Source of the DNA: Methanosarcinales archaeon
GTDB lineage: Archaea > Nanobdellota > Nanobdellia > Woesearchaeales > CG1-02-33-12
NCBI GenBank assembly: GCA_017610505.1
Contig: JAFCBX010000022.1
Coordinates: 1 to 9,007, forward strand
Reading direction: 5' to 3'
DNA length: 9,007 nt
Made by a program: the position numbers and the translations under genes. The notes under the pieces were generated by a model. The model made no database searches and was not told where the DNA came from. It saw only the letters and a list, made by a program, of their open reading frames with translations. Below, one piece after another: positions 1 to 6,304 of this stretch (its first letter is position 1; each line of letters starts with the position of its first letter).

Positions 1-35
1 ACAGACCACGGCGGATTAGCCAATAAAACTCTCAT
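1..35 (-). CDS. Partial CDS (first 11 codons), possible B12-binding radical SAM protein
   Basis: Only the start of this gene lies in the window. An ATG at 35 on the minus strand opens a frame reading MRVLLANPPWS up to the edge. A short hydrophobic beta strand followed by NPP(W) at the very N-terminus is typical of cobalamin-binding-domain radical SAM proteins, which are common in archaeal surface-polysaccharide and lipid-modification clusters. It is also seen in some other Rossmann-like proteins. A G-rich ribosome binding site (47-51) and a TTTAAATA box (82-89) lie upstream at sensible distances, which supports a real start. The family assignment rests on 11 residues and is an inference; that a gene starts here is better supported than what it encodes. 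Confidence 0.5.
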   Translation of the reverse strand, partial: MRVLLANPPWS

Positions 36-45
36 TTATAAATAA

Positions 46-51
46 ACCCCC
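46..51 (-). promoter_or_regulatory. Ribosome binding site for the gene starting at 35
   Basis: On the minus strand GGGGGT sits 10 nt before the ATG at 35. It can pair with the 3' end of archaeal 16S rRNA through G-C and G-U pairs. It helps decide that the ATG at 35 is the start. Confidence 0.45.
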
Positions 52-81
52 TGTTGATTAATATATCTAGTACTATCAAAA

Positions 82-89
82 TATTTAAA
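82..89 (-). promoter_or_regulatory. TATA box (TTTAAATA) for the gene starting at 35
   Basis: Reading on the minus strand, TTTAAATA is centred about 50 nt before the ATG at 35. With the usual ~25 nt from TATA centre to transcription start, the RNA would begin near 60 and carry a leader of about 25 nt that includes the G-rich ribosome binding site. The element is nearly symmetric: the plus strand also reads TTTAAATA at 84-91. No plus-strand gene follows, so the minus-strand reading is preferred. Confidence 0.5.
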
Positions 90-140
90 TAGATTTGTAT
101 GCTGTTGGCAATATATTGGGGTAATAAATTAAAATAGACA

Positions 141-182
141 AATAAAGATTAAAATAGCAATAGTCTTTCTATTATATGACCA
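141..182 (-). terminator. Possible weak terminator after the GT4 gene
   Basis: Beginning about 12 nt past the GT4 stop codon, the minus strand shows a short hairpin (AATAG / CTATT around a 5-nt loop), then interrupted T-rich runs (ATTTTAATCTTTATTTG). Archaeal termination can occur on U-rich RNA alone. The tract is broken, so the call is tentative. Confidence 0.25.
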
Positions 183-193
183 CAAGAAACTCT

Positions 194-1375
194 CTAAAAA
201 TTTTTAATTGCAGTATCATAAGCTCCTAAAAGGTTATTTGCAGTTACTTCCCATTTATACTCTTCCTCAGCCCTTTTTCTTGCCTTTCTTTCACATCCCT
301 TTCTTAGCTTTTCATCTTCAAGAAACCTTATTATCCCCTTTGCAAGTGAGTAAATATTTCCTGGCTCTGTTAGAATGCCACAGCCATCAAGCATTGTTGG
401 AACTTCCCCAACATTGCTTGCAACAATGGCCTTGCCTGAAGCCATATACTCAACTATTTTTAATGGGCTTTTGCATTTCGTTATATCATTATCCTCAAAA
501 CATGCAACAGCAACATCTGCTGCAGCTATATACTTTGGAACAAGCTTATATTCAATCGCACCAGTGAATATTACTTTATCATCAACTCTCAGTTCTTTTG
601 CCAAATCCTTTAATCTTCTTAAATCAGCTCCACTGCCCACAATCATAAAAACTGTATTTGGCTTTTTAGCAGATATAATCCTTACTGCCCTTAATAAAAG
701 CTCTGCATATTGCCCTCCATGCAGCTGGCCAAGATAAAGTACAATCGGAGAATTTATAACATATTTCTTTTTTATGTCTCTGTCATTAATCTTTGGATTG
801 AATTTTTCAAGATCAGCGCAGACATGGGCATAAACTATCCTATCTTCCTTTGCTCCTCTTTTTATGGCCAATTTTTTTATATTTTCACTTGATACAGATA
901 ATGTATTAACTAACCTTGGAATAAGTGTTTCCATAATATTGAGGTAAATTCCAACAATCCAGGAAGGAGGACCGAACTGATATATCTTTAGCTCCCAATC
1001 ATCCCAGTCATAATGGATTGGCTTGTTTCTTAAATAAGCTGCAAATAATGCTGGCAAAGAAGCAATTGCAAAACACTTCTGAAAATGGATTATATCAGCA
1101 TCCTTTGCTAACCTATACATCTTAATAATATTTTTTATAAATGACCACTTCCCCCTATTGAATGGAATTGCCTCAAATTCCTTGAATTCCTTGCATCTTA
1201 GCTTGCCCCTTTCATTAGCTGGCAAGGGAAAATAAATTAATTTAACATTATGGCCTTTCTTGACAAGCTCCTGCGCAATTGAAGTAATCCTCACTGTCCA
1301 TGGCTCTAAGCTAGAGTAAATATCATGCGGATGTATCATTAAGATGTTCATTTTCTTTTTAGCTTGTTCTTTCAT
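194..1375 (-). CDS. GT4-family glycosyltransferase (GT-B fold)
   Basis: This 393-residue cytoplasmic enzyme probably transfers a sugar from a nucleotide donor to a growing surface glycan. The N-terminal Rossmann domain begins at residue 9 (MNILMIHPHD) and includes the acidic aromatic stretch HYDWDDWE at about 121-128. The C-terminal domain starts near 211 with VLYLGQLHGG, then has MIVGSGADL (about 244-252) and the donor-site segment KSPLKIVEYMASGKAIVAS at 302-320. The second Glu of the usual E-x7-E pair is E309; the position of the first holds Cys301, as happens in the 'SPLK..EYMA' subgroup. Donor and acceptor cannot be read from the sequence. No Shine-Dalgarno precedes either candidate start. 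Met1 at 1375 would suit a leaderless RNA, while Met9 at 1351 begins exactly where family members usually begin and has a TATA-like element 37 nt upstream. It follows the epimerase across 133 bp containing a T-rich tract, so it may be its own transcript. Confidence 0.9.
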   Translation of the reverse strand: MKEQAKKKMNILMIHPHDIYSSLEPWTVRITSIAQELVKKGHNVKLIYFPLPANERGKLRCKEFKEFEAIPFNRGKWSFIKNIIKMYRLAKDADIIHFQKCFAIASLPALFAAYLRNKPIHYDWDDWELKIYQFGPPSWIVGIYLNIMETLIPRLVNTLSVSSENIKKLAIKRGAKEDRIVYAHVCADLEKFNPKINDRDIKKKYVINSPIVLYLGQLHGGQYAELLLRAVRIISAKKPNTVFMIVGSGADLRRLKDLAKELRVDDKVIFTGAIEYKLVPKYIAAADVAVACFEDNDITKCKSPLKIVEYMASGKAIVASNVGEVPTMLDGCGILTEPGNIYSLAKGIIRFLEDEKLRKGCERKARKRAEEEYKWEVTANNLLGAYDTAIKNF

Positions 1376-1383
1376 GACCCGGG

Positions 1384-1393
1384 AAATATATGA
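1384..1393 (-). promoter_or_regulatory. Possible TATA box for the GT4 gene
   Basis: TCATATATTT on the minus strand is centred 37 nt before the internal ATG at 1351 but only about 13 nt before the ATG at 1375. If it is the real TATA box, transcription would start inside the first codons of the long form and the protein would start at residue 9. A poorer alternative, AATACATAA (about 1398-1406), would fit the long form. Confidence 0.3.
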
Positions 1394-1440
1394 AACTTAT
1401 GTATTTTTTCCCAGACCAACAAGTATAAGTTGATTGTTAA

Positions 1441-1475
1441 AGTGAGAAAAAAAAGAAAAATAAGAATAAAAAATT
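1441..1475 (-). terminator. T-rich terminator after the epimerase gene
   Basis: About 35 nt beyond the epimerase stop, the minus strand runs through several T tracts (TTTTTTATTC, TTATTTTTC, TTTTTTTTCTC). Clustered T runs without a strong hairpin are the typical archaeal intrinsic terminator. This is the most continuous T-rich stretch I see in the intergenic DNA of this window. Confidence 0.5.
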
Positions 1476-1508
1476 TAAAGAATCTTTTTCTCATGTTCAA
1501 TTACCTAC

Positions 1509-2555
1509 TTATTTAAATAAATCCTTATTTTTGTTTGCCCAATCCATTAAAATCTGTATTCCTTCCCTTACACTTATCCTCGGTTTCCATCCAAGCTTTT
1601 CACTTACTTTACTAATGTCTGAGATATAAACTTTCTGGTCAGATGGCCTCCAGCCCTTAAATGTTATATTCATCTCATTTCCAATCTTTTCCTTTAGAAT
1701 ATCCAAAAATTCAAGCAAGGATATTGTGTTTTCAGGTCCGCCACCTATATTAAAAACCTCATGCTTTAGCTTGCTTTTAATGAATAAGTCATATGCTCTT
1801 ACAACATCATCTGCAAAAAGCATATCCCTAACCTGCTTTCCATTGCCAAATATATTTATTGGCTTATTTAGCAAAGAGGCAATTACAAACCATGCAACCC
1901 ATCCCTGGTCTTCAAAGCCAAACTGTCTCCTTCCATAGATGCATGACATCCTAAAACAGCATGTTTTCATCCCATAAATTTTGGCATATTCCTGGGTATA
2001 TAAGTCTCCAACATATTTGCTTGCGCCATAAGGCGTGTGCCCTGTATGGTCAATAGGCATTTTTTCTGTAACTCCTTCAACACCATTAAAGATATACCTT
2101 GTTTCCTTTTCCTCTAGGGGAAGTTTATCAACGTTTTCTCCATAAACCTTATTTGTTGAGCAGTAAACAAATGATGCATCAGAGCAATTTTGCCTTATGC
2201 ATTCAAGAACATTCAATGTTCCAAATGCATTAATGCTAAAATCCTCTTTTGGTATTCTGACTGATAAAGGAACTCCTGGCTGGCCAGCTGTGTGAATTAC
2301 TGCATCAACACCACCCTTAATAGCTTTCAATATATCCTCCTCATTTCTTACATCTCCCTTAATTTTGGTTATATTTGGATATTTTGTAAGGTAATTCCAG
2401 TTATATTCAACACTCTTCTTGTCTGAGCCAAAAAGCTTGGACCTCATCAGATTATCTAGAATAATTACCTCATCACCCTTCTTTGCATAATACTCTGCAG
2501 CGTGGGAGCCAATCAATCCAGCTCCTCCAGTTACTAAAACTCTAATTTTAAACAC
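1509..2555 (-). CDS. NAD-dependent sugar epimerase, CDP-paratose 2-epimerase (RfbE/Tyv)-like
   Basis: This is a 348-residue extended short-chain dehydrogenase. The N-terminal NAD site is TGGAGLIGSH (9-18), with D68 in the KGDVRN motif. The catalytic set is Ser133/Thr134 in YCSTNKVYGE and Y176xxxK180 in TPYGASKYVGD. Several blocks match what I know of Salmonella CDP-tyvelose (CDP-paratose) 2-epimerase: STNKVYG, ETRY (151-154), the YGRRQF...DQGWVAWF segment (207-223), FGNGKQVRDMLFADD (236-250) and SDQKVYISDI (305-314). Members epimerise C2 of a nucleotide-linked sugar through an NAD-bound keto intermediate. The archaeal substrate may not be CDP-paratose, and no other CDP-dideoxysugar genes are in the window. 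The start is set at the GTG at 2555. A longer frame reaches a TTG at 2612, but its extra 19 residues are not family-like and span the TATA box. Neighbouring glycosyltransferase genes support a surface-glycan role. Confidence 0.88.
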   Translation of the reverse strand: MFKIRVLVTGGAGLIGSHAAEYYAKKGDEVIILDNLMRSKLFGSDKKSVEYNWNYLTKYPNITKIKGDVRNEEDILKAIKGGVDAVIHTAGQPGVPLSVRIPKEDFSINAFGTLNVLECIRQNCSDASFVYCSTNKVYGENVDKLPLEEKETRYIFNGVEGVTEKMPIDHTGHTPYGASKYVGDLYTQEYAKIYGMKTCCFRMSCIYGRRQFGFEDQGWVAWFVIASLLNKPINIFGNGKQVRDMLFADDVVRAYDLFIKSKLKHEVFNIGGGPENTISLLEFLDILKEKIGNEMNITFKGWRPSDQKVYISDISKVSEKLGWKPRISVREGIQILMDWANKNKDLFK

Positions 2556-2590
2556 CCCCGTAAAACTAGTTAAGAAAGAAAAACAGGTAT

Positions 2591-2598
2591 TATTTAAA
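2591..2598 (-). promoter_or_regulatory. TATA box (TTTAAATA) for the epimerase gene
   Basis: TTTAAATA on the minus strand, preceded by the purine-rich GAAAGG expected of a BRE, is centred about 40 nt before the GTG at 2555. Transcription would start near 2570, giving a leader of about 14 nt. The box lies between the GT-C stop codon and the epimerase start, so the epimerase can be transcribed independently. Confidence 0.6.
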
Positions 2599-2626
2599 CC
2601 TTTCTTTAGCAAGTTTTTGCATTTTT

Positions 2627-4228
2627 TTAATTTAAAACCTCATAAACAAAATTTTTATTGCTATAAACCTCCTTTAGCCAACTACAATTTATCCTTTCTC
2701 TTGAGAATACAAGATTTACTTCATTTTCTTCAATAATACTCTTTTTTTCATTGCATACTGCCTTAAAAAAACTAACACTAGCATTTAAATTTCCACCCCC
2801 TAACTGACCAGATAGTATTGAAACAACATAGTTTTTGCTTATTGGGTAAATGGTTGCGGATATGAATACTGGAGCCAAAACTGTATTATGTTGACCATAG
2901 TTTCTTTCTAACCATTTGATTGTTTTATAATCTTCCTCATTAATGATAGTGCGGCGATATATCTTTTTTTCATCAATTAAACCATAATGCTCTGAAAAAA
3001 CACCTATAAATATAATAACAACAAAAACAGTTATTATAATCTTTCGAGCAACATTTTTTTGCAGGTATATCTTTATCAGCTTATTTAAGTAACCTAAGAT
3101 AAAGGTTAGGCCAATGGCAGATAAAGGAACCAAAGCCAGCATTGTAAAATAGAGTGTCCTTTGATATGGAGAAAGGACAGTAAACTTGTATTTATTAAAC
3201 ATGCCTATTAAGACGAGCATAATAAGTACAAAAAAGGCAATCATTTTGTATTTTTTTTTCTTAAAGGAAACAATCATGCCTATTGATGCCAGGACAGTTG
3301 CTGTAATCCCATATAAATAGGGGATAAAATATTTTATCTCTACCCTTCCCCAACCCTCCCTAAATATTAATAAGTTCATTATATTTGTTTTGTTGCTTAA
3401 AAGGGGAATGTAATTCCAAAAATATAGAGAGACAATTATAATAAACATCCCTATTCCAATTATTAAAGCAGTTGTTTTAACATAAAATAACCTATTGGCT
3501 TTTAACTTTTCCATTGCAAAGGAGTTTATTATTTTTAGGTAAAAGCCTTTTATTGTTTTTGGATTAAATAAGAGATATAAAAATGCAACTGGCATGATGA
3601 GTGTTCCGCAAAGAGGGTATATCAGCACTAAGATAGCAGAAAGAATAATAGAAATCAGTAATTTCCTTAAGTCAATATCAGATAAAGCCTCTATAAACAT
3701 TAATAAGAAAAGATAAACTAATGGAATACATGCTGTCAAAGGTGTAAGAAAATTTATTCCAAGTATATTAACACTGCTTTTTAAGCTTGCAAAAAATAGC
3801 ATGGCAAAGATCCCTGTCCAGAAATTGCCTGTTATTCTATTAACAAAGACAAATAACATAAAGGCTGATAAGCATGCAAAGAATGCTGGCAAAAACCCAT
3901 AATGCTTTACAGGATCTATGCCTGTCAGCAAAAACATCTCAGATAGGAGTATATGAAACCCTGGTTCTAGGTTTTCATGCCTTATTAGCTCAGCAAAATA
4001 GGGGTTTGTTGAAACAAAACCTTTTTTTTCTATTATTTGTACTGATTGTGCAATATGGTGGTATTCGTCTAGGTGCATAGGGTAGCTGTAGTTAAAATGA
4101 ATGCTATACACTTTTATAAAGATAAATATTAGGATCAAAGTAACAATAAGAAAATTGAATCTATTTTTTCTCAGATAATTAAACTGAATCATTTGTTTTG
4201 AAGAAACCAATTTTCCTGTTTTTAACAT
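2627..4228 (-). CDS. Multi-pass membrane protein, GT-C-type glycosyltransferase (GT39/PMT-like)
   Basis: This 533-residue protein has about ten membrane segments. The first is at about 25-42; others lie near 110-130, 137-151, 160-182, 188-222, 253-273, 306-325, 330-344, 360-380 and 397-413, and the last ~120 residues are a soluble tail. The first outer loop carries HLDEYHH (52-58) and NLEPGFH (86-92). An Asp-Glu pair just after TM1 is the mark of GT-C enzymes, where the Asp helps catalysis with a polyprenyl-phosphate sugar donor on the outer face of the membrane. YQRTLYF before a late membrane helix is also typical of archaeal relatives. N-x-S/T sequons occur at N46, N279, N472 and N504. The acceptor is unknown; it could modify a glycan or a protein. 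It starts 45 nt after the pilin stop, with no obvious terminator between them. Met1 (4228) and Met13 (4192) are both possible starts, and neither has a clear ribosome binding site. Confidence 0.75.
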   Translation of the reverse strand: MLKTGKLVSSKQMIQFNYLRKNRFNFLIVTLILIFIFIKVYSIHFNYSYPMHLDEYHHIAQSVQIIEKKGFVSTNPYFAELIRHENLEPGFHILLSEMFLLTGIDPVKHYGFLPAFFACLSAFMLFVFVNRITGNFWTGIFAMLFFASLKSSVNILGINFLTPLTACIPLVYLFLLMFIEALSDIDLRKLLISIILSAILVLIYPLCGTLIMPVAFLYLLFNPKTIKGFYLKIINSFAMEKLKANRLFYVKTTALIIGIGMFIIIVSLYFWNYIPLLSNKTNIMNLLIFREGWGRVEIKYFIPYLYGITATVLASIGMIVSFKKKKYKMIAFFVLIMLVLIGMFNKYKFTVLSPYQRTLYFTMLALVPLSAIGLTFILGYLNKLIKIYLQKNVARKIIITVFVVIIFIGVFSEHYGLIDEKKIYRRTIINEEDYKTIKWLERNYGQHNTVLAPVFISATIYPISKNYVVSILSGQLGGGNLNASVSFFKAVCNEKKSIIEENEVNLVFSRERINCSWLKEVYSNKNFVYEVLN

Positions 4229-4273
4229 CTTTATTATCCAAACATTTGTAGAATATTATTTTGTGATTAAATT

Positions 4274-4768
4274 TTAACTAACAGGACTTATTCTTTCTTC
4301 TTCCAATGAACTCTTTGCACATGTAACCACCAAATCATCTATTTTAATTTTTGGTATAAACTTTAGTTTTTTTACTTCCCCATACATATCAAAGTTATAT
4401 TGAGTCTCTTTAATTAGCGGGTAACCAACCTTTATTGATGATTTCTTTAAGTCAATTATGTATGTATCTTTTTCTCCAACAATCCATAAAATTATTCCAT
4501 TAACATCATAGCTTCCGGTATTTGCTATTGTAAATTTGATAAGGCCACCCGGACCACTACCACCATAAAAGGCTTGGGGAATATCTTTAATTTTTTGCAC
4601 TTCCAAGCTAACATCAGAGCATTTTTCTATGCCCGGCTTTTCTATCAGTGGTTTTACATTCATGCCCCAGCTCATAACAACTGCACCCAATGCAACAGCA
4701 AATGCTATTAATAATATAGTTGCAATCAAAGGTGAAACTGCTTTTTTATTTTTGAATGCTTTTAACAT
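4274..4768 (-). CDS. Type IV pilin/archaellin N-terminal domain protein
   Basis: This 164-residue secreted surface protein has a class III signal peptide: a short basic leader (LKAFKNKK), then AVSPLIATILLIAFAV and a hydrophobic helix to about residue 35 ending VVMSWG. PibD-type peptidase would cut near the KKA/VSP junction (residues 9-11), and the helix would pack into a filament core. The rest is a small beta-rich domain with a Gly-rich turn (GGSGPGG, 69-75) and two Cys (C50 and C150) that could form a disulfide. There is no N-x-S/T sequon. A longer frame extends to a GTG at 4783, but the ATG at 4768 is preferred: a TTTAAATA box centred 27 nt upstream predicts transcription starting almost at this ATG. 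Whether it is a structural pilin, a minor pilin or a membrane-anchored surface protein cannot be told. No pilus ATPase or platform gene is in the window. Confidence 0.85.
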   Translation of the reverse strand: MLKAFKNKKAVSPLIATILLIAFAVALGAVVMSWGMNVKPLIEKPGIEKCSDVSLEVQKIKDIPQAFYGGSGPGGLIKFTIANTGSYDVNGIILWIVGEKDTYIIDLKKSSIKVGYPLIKETQYNFDMYGEVKKLKFIPKIKIDDLVVTCAKSSLEEERISPVS

Positions 4769-4791
4769 GTTCCTAATCAACACCTCTTTGT

Positions 4792-4799
4792 TATTTAAA
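4792..4799 (-). promoter_or_regulatory. TATA box (TTTAAATA) for the pilin gene, overlapping the MFS stop codon
   Basis: TTTAAATA on the minus strand includes the TAA stop (4797-4795) of the transporter gene. Its centre is 27 nt before the ATG at 4768, which predicts a leaderless or nearly leaderless pilin RNA. Confidence 0.6.
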
Positions 4800-6222
4800 T
4801 CTTTTCCTTTTTATTATATAAAATTATTATTAAAAAGTATAATGGGACAACAATTAATGTTAGGATTAAGCCTAAGAGTAAAAATAAGGTTTTCAGGCCA
4901 TATGCCTGTGCAGCATAGGCTCCTAGAGGGATCATAATAAGATATGGAATAATAATTAAGAAGCTATACCCTGAGAAGTATGCTTTCCTTTCTTTTTCTG
5001 ACATAAGGTCTGCTGTTAAGAGACCATGTGCTACACCGCTAATAGCAGCACCAATAACACCAAGAAGAGTTCCCATTGAGATAGATACAAGGTTTGGGTT
5101 ATAGTAATATGTGAGTGGCATGATTGCCATCAATAATGTACCAAAGACAAGCATAGGGAATTTTCCATACTCTTTTGAATTCTGCTTTACAATAAATGGT
5201 GCAAAGAATGAGGTTAATATTGCTATCAAAAAGACTACACCAACATTCATAAAACCTCCAAAATAACTATATTTAAATGTTTCATATATATAGATTCCAT
5301 AATATGAGTTGCCTAGTGTCTGAACAAATCCTGTGATAATACTTGCAATAACCAAAACAACTATAACTTTGTTTTTAATAAAAACAGAAAGACTGTCTTT
5401 TAAGCTCTCAAGCTGTATCTTTAGTTGGGTTAATGGGCTCCTTTTTTCAATAATTTTTATCTGTCTTTCTTTTATAAAAGATAAAACATAACCTGATACA
5501 ATAAATGATATTGCTGCAATTTCAAATGCAATTAAATAACCAAAAATTCTGAAGTTAAGACCAAACAGGGATACTGGTGTGCCTGTTGCTGGGAATTTAT
5601 CCATTAAAAGACTAGCTATAATAATGCTTATTCCTGTAATTATTAGTCCATACTGGGCTATATTTCTCAGAAAATGAATTCTCTCTTTTTTAAGAGCATT
5701 TCTAAATATTCTTTGGTAGAGGTCACCATATGAAACAGCACCTATGCTGCCAATAAGAAGGGCAAGAGCAAATAATGGTACAGAATGAAAAAATCTTGCA
5801 ATTGCCATAAAGATAAAGCAAAGGCCAAAAATTATTCCTGTTATTCCAATAAATCTTTTACTTATTTTTCTGATTTTTGAGTACTCACCTAAAAAAGAGG
5901 TTATTAAAACACTAAGAATAACCCTTAGTCCATTAATCGCTCCTATAACAAAATAAGATGCGCCTGTCTGGAAAAATAGTATATTTATGAACTGCTGGGA
6001 GCTGAATCCATAGCCTATCCTGTCAAATAATTCTTTACAAAAAAATTTTTTGATTTGTTTTGACTCATTAACCCTTTTATTATCTTGTGTTTTCTTAGAA
6101 TAAGTGCTGATTGCATTTTCAATGTCAGAACTGAGATGACCTTTTTCTTCCAATTGAAGTTTTATTTCATCAGAAAAATTATCTTCTTTAACCTCTTTTT
6201 TTGCTTTGCTGCTAACTTTCAT
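4795..6222 (-). CDS. MFS-type membrane transporter with charged N-terminal extension
   Basis: This 475-residue protein has a charged cytoplasmic N-terminus of about 60 residues (Lys/Glu-rich, predicted helical, containing LQLEEKGHLSSDIENAIS) followed by about twelve hydrophobic segments, the usual count for the major facilitator superfamily. The loop after the second segment (GEYSKIRKISKR, about 112-123) resembles a degraded MFS motif A, lacking the usual Asp-Arg. A charged central loop at about 251-280 separates the two six-helix halves, as in this superfamily. The substrate cannot be inferred; drug, sugar or lipid-linked cargo are all open. The frame extends one codon to a TTG at 6225, but the ATG at 6222 sits 27-28 nt from the TATA centre and is the likely start of a leaderless RNA. 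It lies between the rpoK operon and the surface genes, with its own promoter. Confidence 0.8.
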   Translation of the reverse strand: MKVSSKAKKEVKEDNFSDEIKLQLEEKGHLSSDIENAISTYSKKTQDNKRVNESKQIKKFFCKELFDRIGYGFSSQQFINILFFQTGASYFVIGAINGLRVILSVLITSFLGEYSKIRKISKRFIGITGIIFGLCFIFMAIARFFHSVPLFALALLIGSIGAVSYGDLYQRIFRNALKKERIHFLRNIAQYGLIITGISIIIASLLMDKFPATGTPVSLFGLNFRIFGYLIAFEIAAISFIVSGYVLSFIKERQIKIIEKRSPLTQLKIQLESLKDSLSVFIKNKVIVVLVIASIITGFVQTLGNSYYGIYIYETFKYSYFGGFMNVGVVFLIAILTSFFAPFIVKQNSKEYGKFPMLVFGTLLMAIMPLTYYYNPNLVSISMGTLLGVIGAAISGVAHGLLTADLMSEKERKAYFSGYSFLIIIPYLIMIPLGAYAAQAYGLKTLFLLLGLILTLIVVPLYFLIIILYNKKEKI

Positions 6223-6245
6223 CAATAGAACAGCTTTCTTTTATA

Positions 6246-6253
6246 TATTTAAA
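6246..6253 (-). promoter_or_regulatory. TATA box (TTTAAATA) for the MFS gene
   Basis: TTTAAATA continuing into TATAA on the minus strand is centred about 28 nt before the ATG at 6222. Transcription would begin within a few bases of the start codon. It separates the surface cluster from the upstream exosome operon. Confidence 0.6.
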
Positions 6254-6287
6254 GATTTCGTTTATTGATGATTATTAATCAGAATTA

Positions 6288-6304
6288 ACAATAATAAAAA
6301 AGAA
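6288..6304 (-). terminator. T-rich terminator after rpoK
   Basis: Immediately after the rpoK stop codon the minus strand reads TTCTTTTTTATTATTGTT. A T-rich tract like this is sufficient for archaeal termination, and it is followed by a new TATA box, so it is the likely end of the exosome operon. Confidence 0.4.

Larger units (their letters stand above)
36..193. other. Intergenic region between the edge gene and the GT4 gene
   Basis: This 158-bp AT-rich spacer holds the promoter and ribosome binding site of the edge gene. It also contains a 10-bp perfect palindrome CAATATATTG at 109-118, two copies of ATTAAAATAG 20 bp apart (128-137 and 148-157), and, just after the GT4 stop codon, a weak 5-bp hairpin followed on the minus strand by T-rich sequence. 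I see no additional open reading frame or RNA gene. Confidence 0.6.

Noticed and set aside
1..24. GC-rich stretch at the left edge considered as a tRNA or other RNA end
   Set aside because: No acceptor stem or T-loop can be formed from it, and it reads well as the NPPW coding start of a protein gene.
128..157. Two copies of ATTAAAATAG as a possible CRISPR or regulatory repeat
   Set aside because: Only two short AT-rich copies 20 bp apart, with no further units; this is expected by chance in such DNA.
208..892. Plus-strand open frames opposite the GT4 gene
   Set aside because: They lie opposite a gene with clear GT4 motifs; the translations are rich in Leu/Gln/Ser without domains and lack start signals.
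3874..4080. Plus-strand frame opposite the GT-C gene
   Set aside because: It is short, has no start signals, and is fully contained within a convincing membrane-protein frame.
4769..4783. GTG/TTG starts upstream of the pilin ATG, with GAGGTG as ribosome binding site
   Set aside because: GAGGTG overlaps the GTG and directly abuts the TTG, so it cannot serve either; the TATA spacing also points to the ATG at 4768.
4629..4937. Plus-strand frame spanning the pilin/MFS junction
   Set aside because: It is the complement of two supported genes and the promoter between them; its hydrophobic look comes from the complement of membrane-segment codons.
6262..6282. TGATGA and TGATT-ATT-AATCA considered as a C/D box RNA or regulatory hairpin
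   Set aside because: No D box or guide spacing is present, the stem is only 5 bp of mostly A-T pairs, and the region is explained by the rpoK terminator and MFS promoter.
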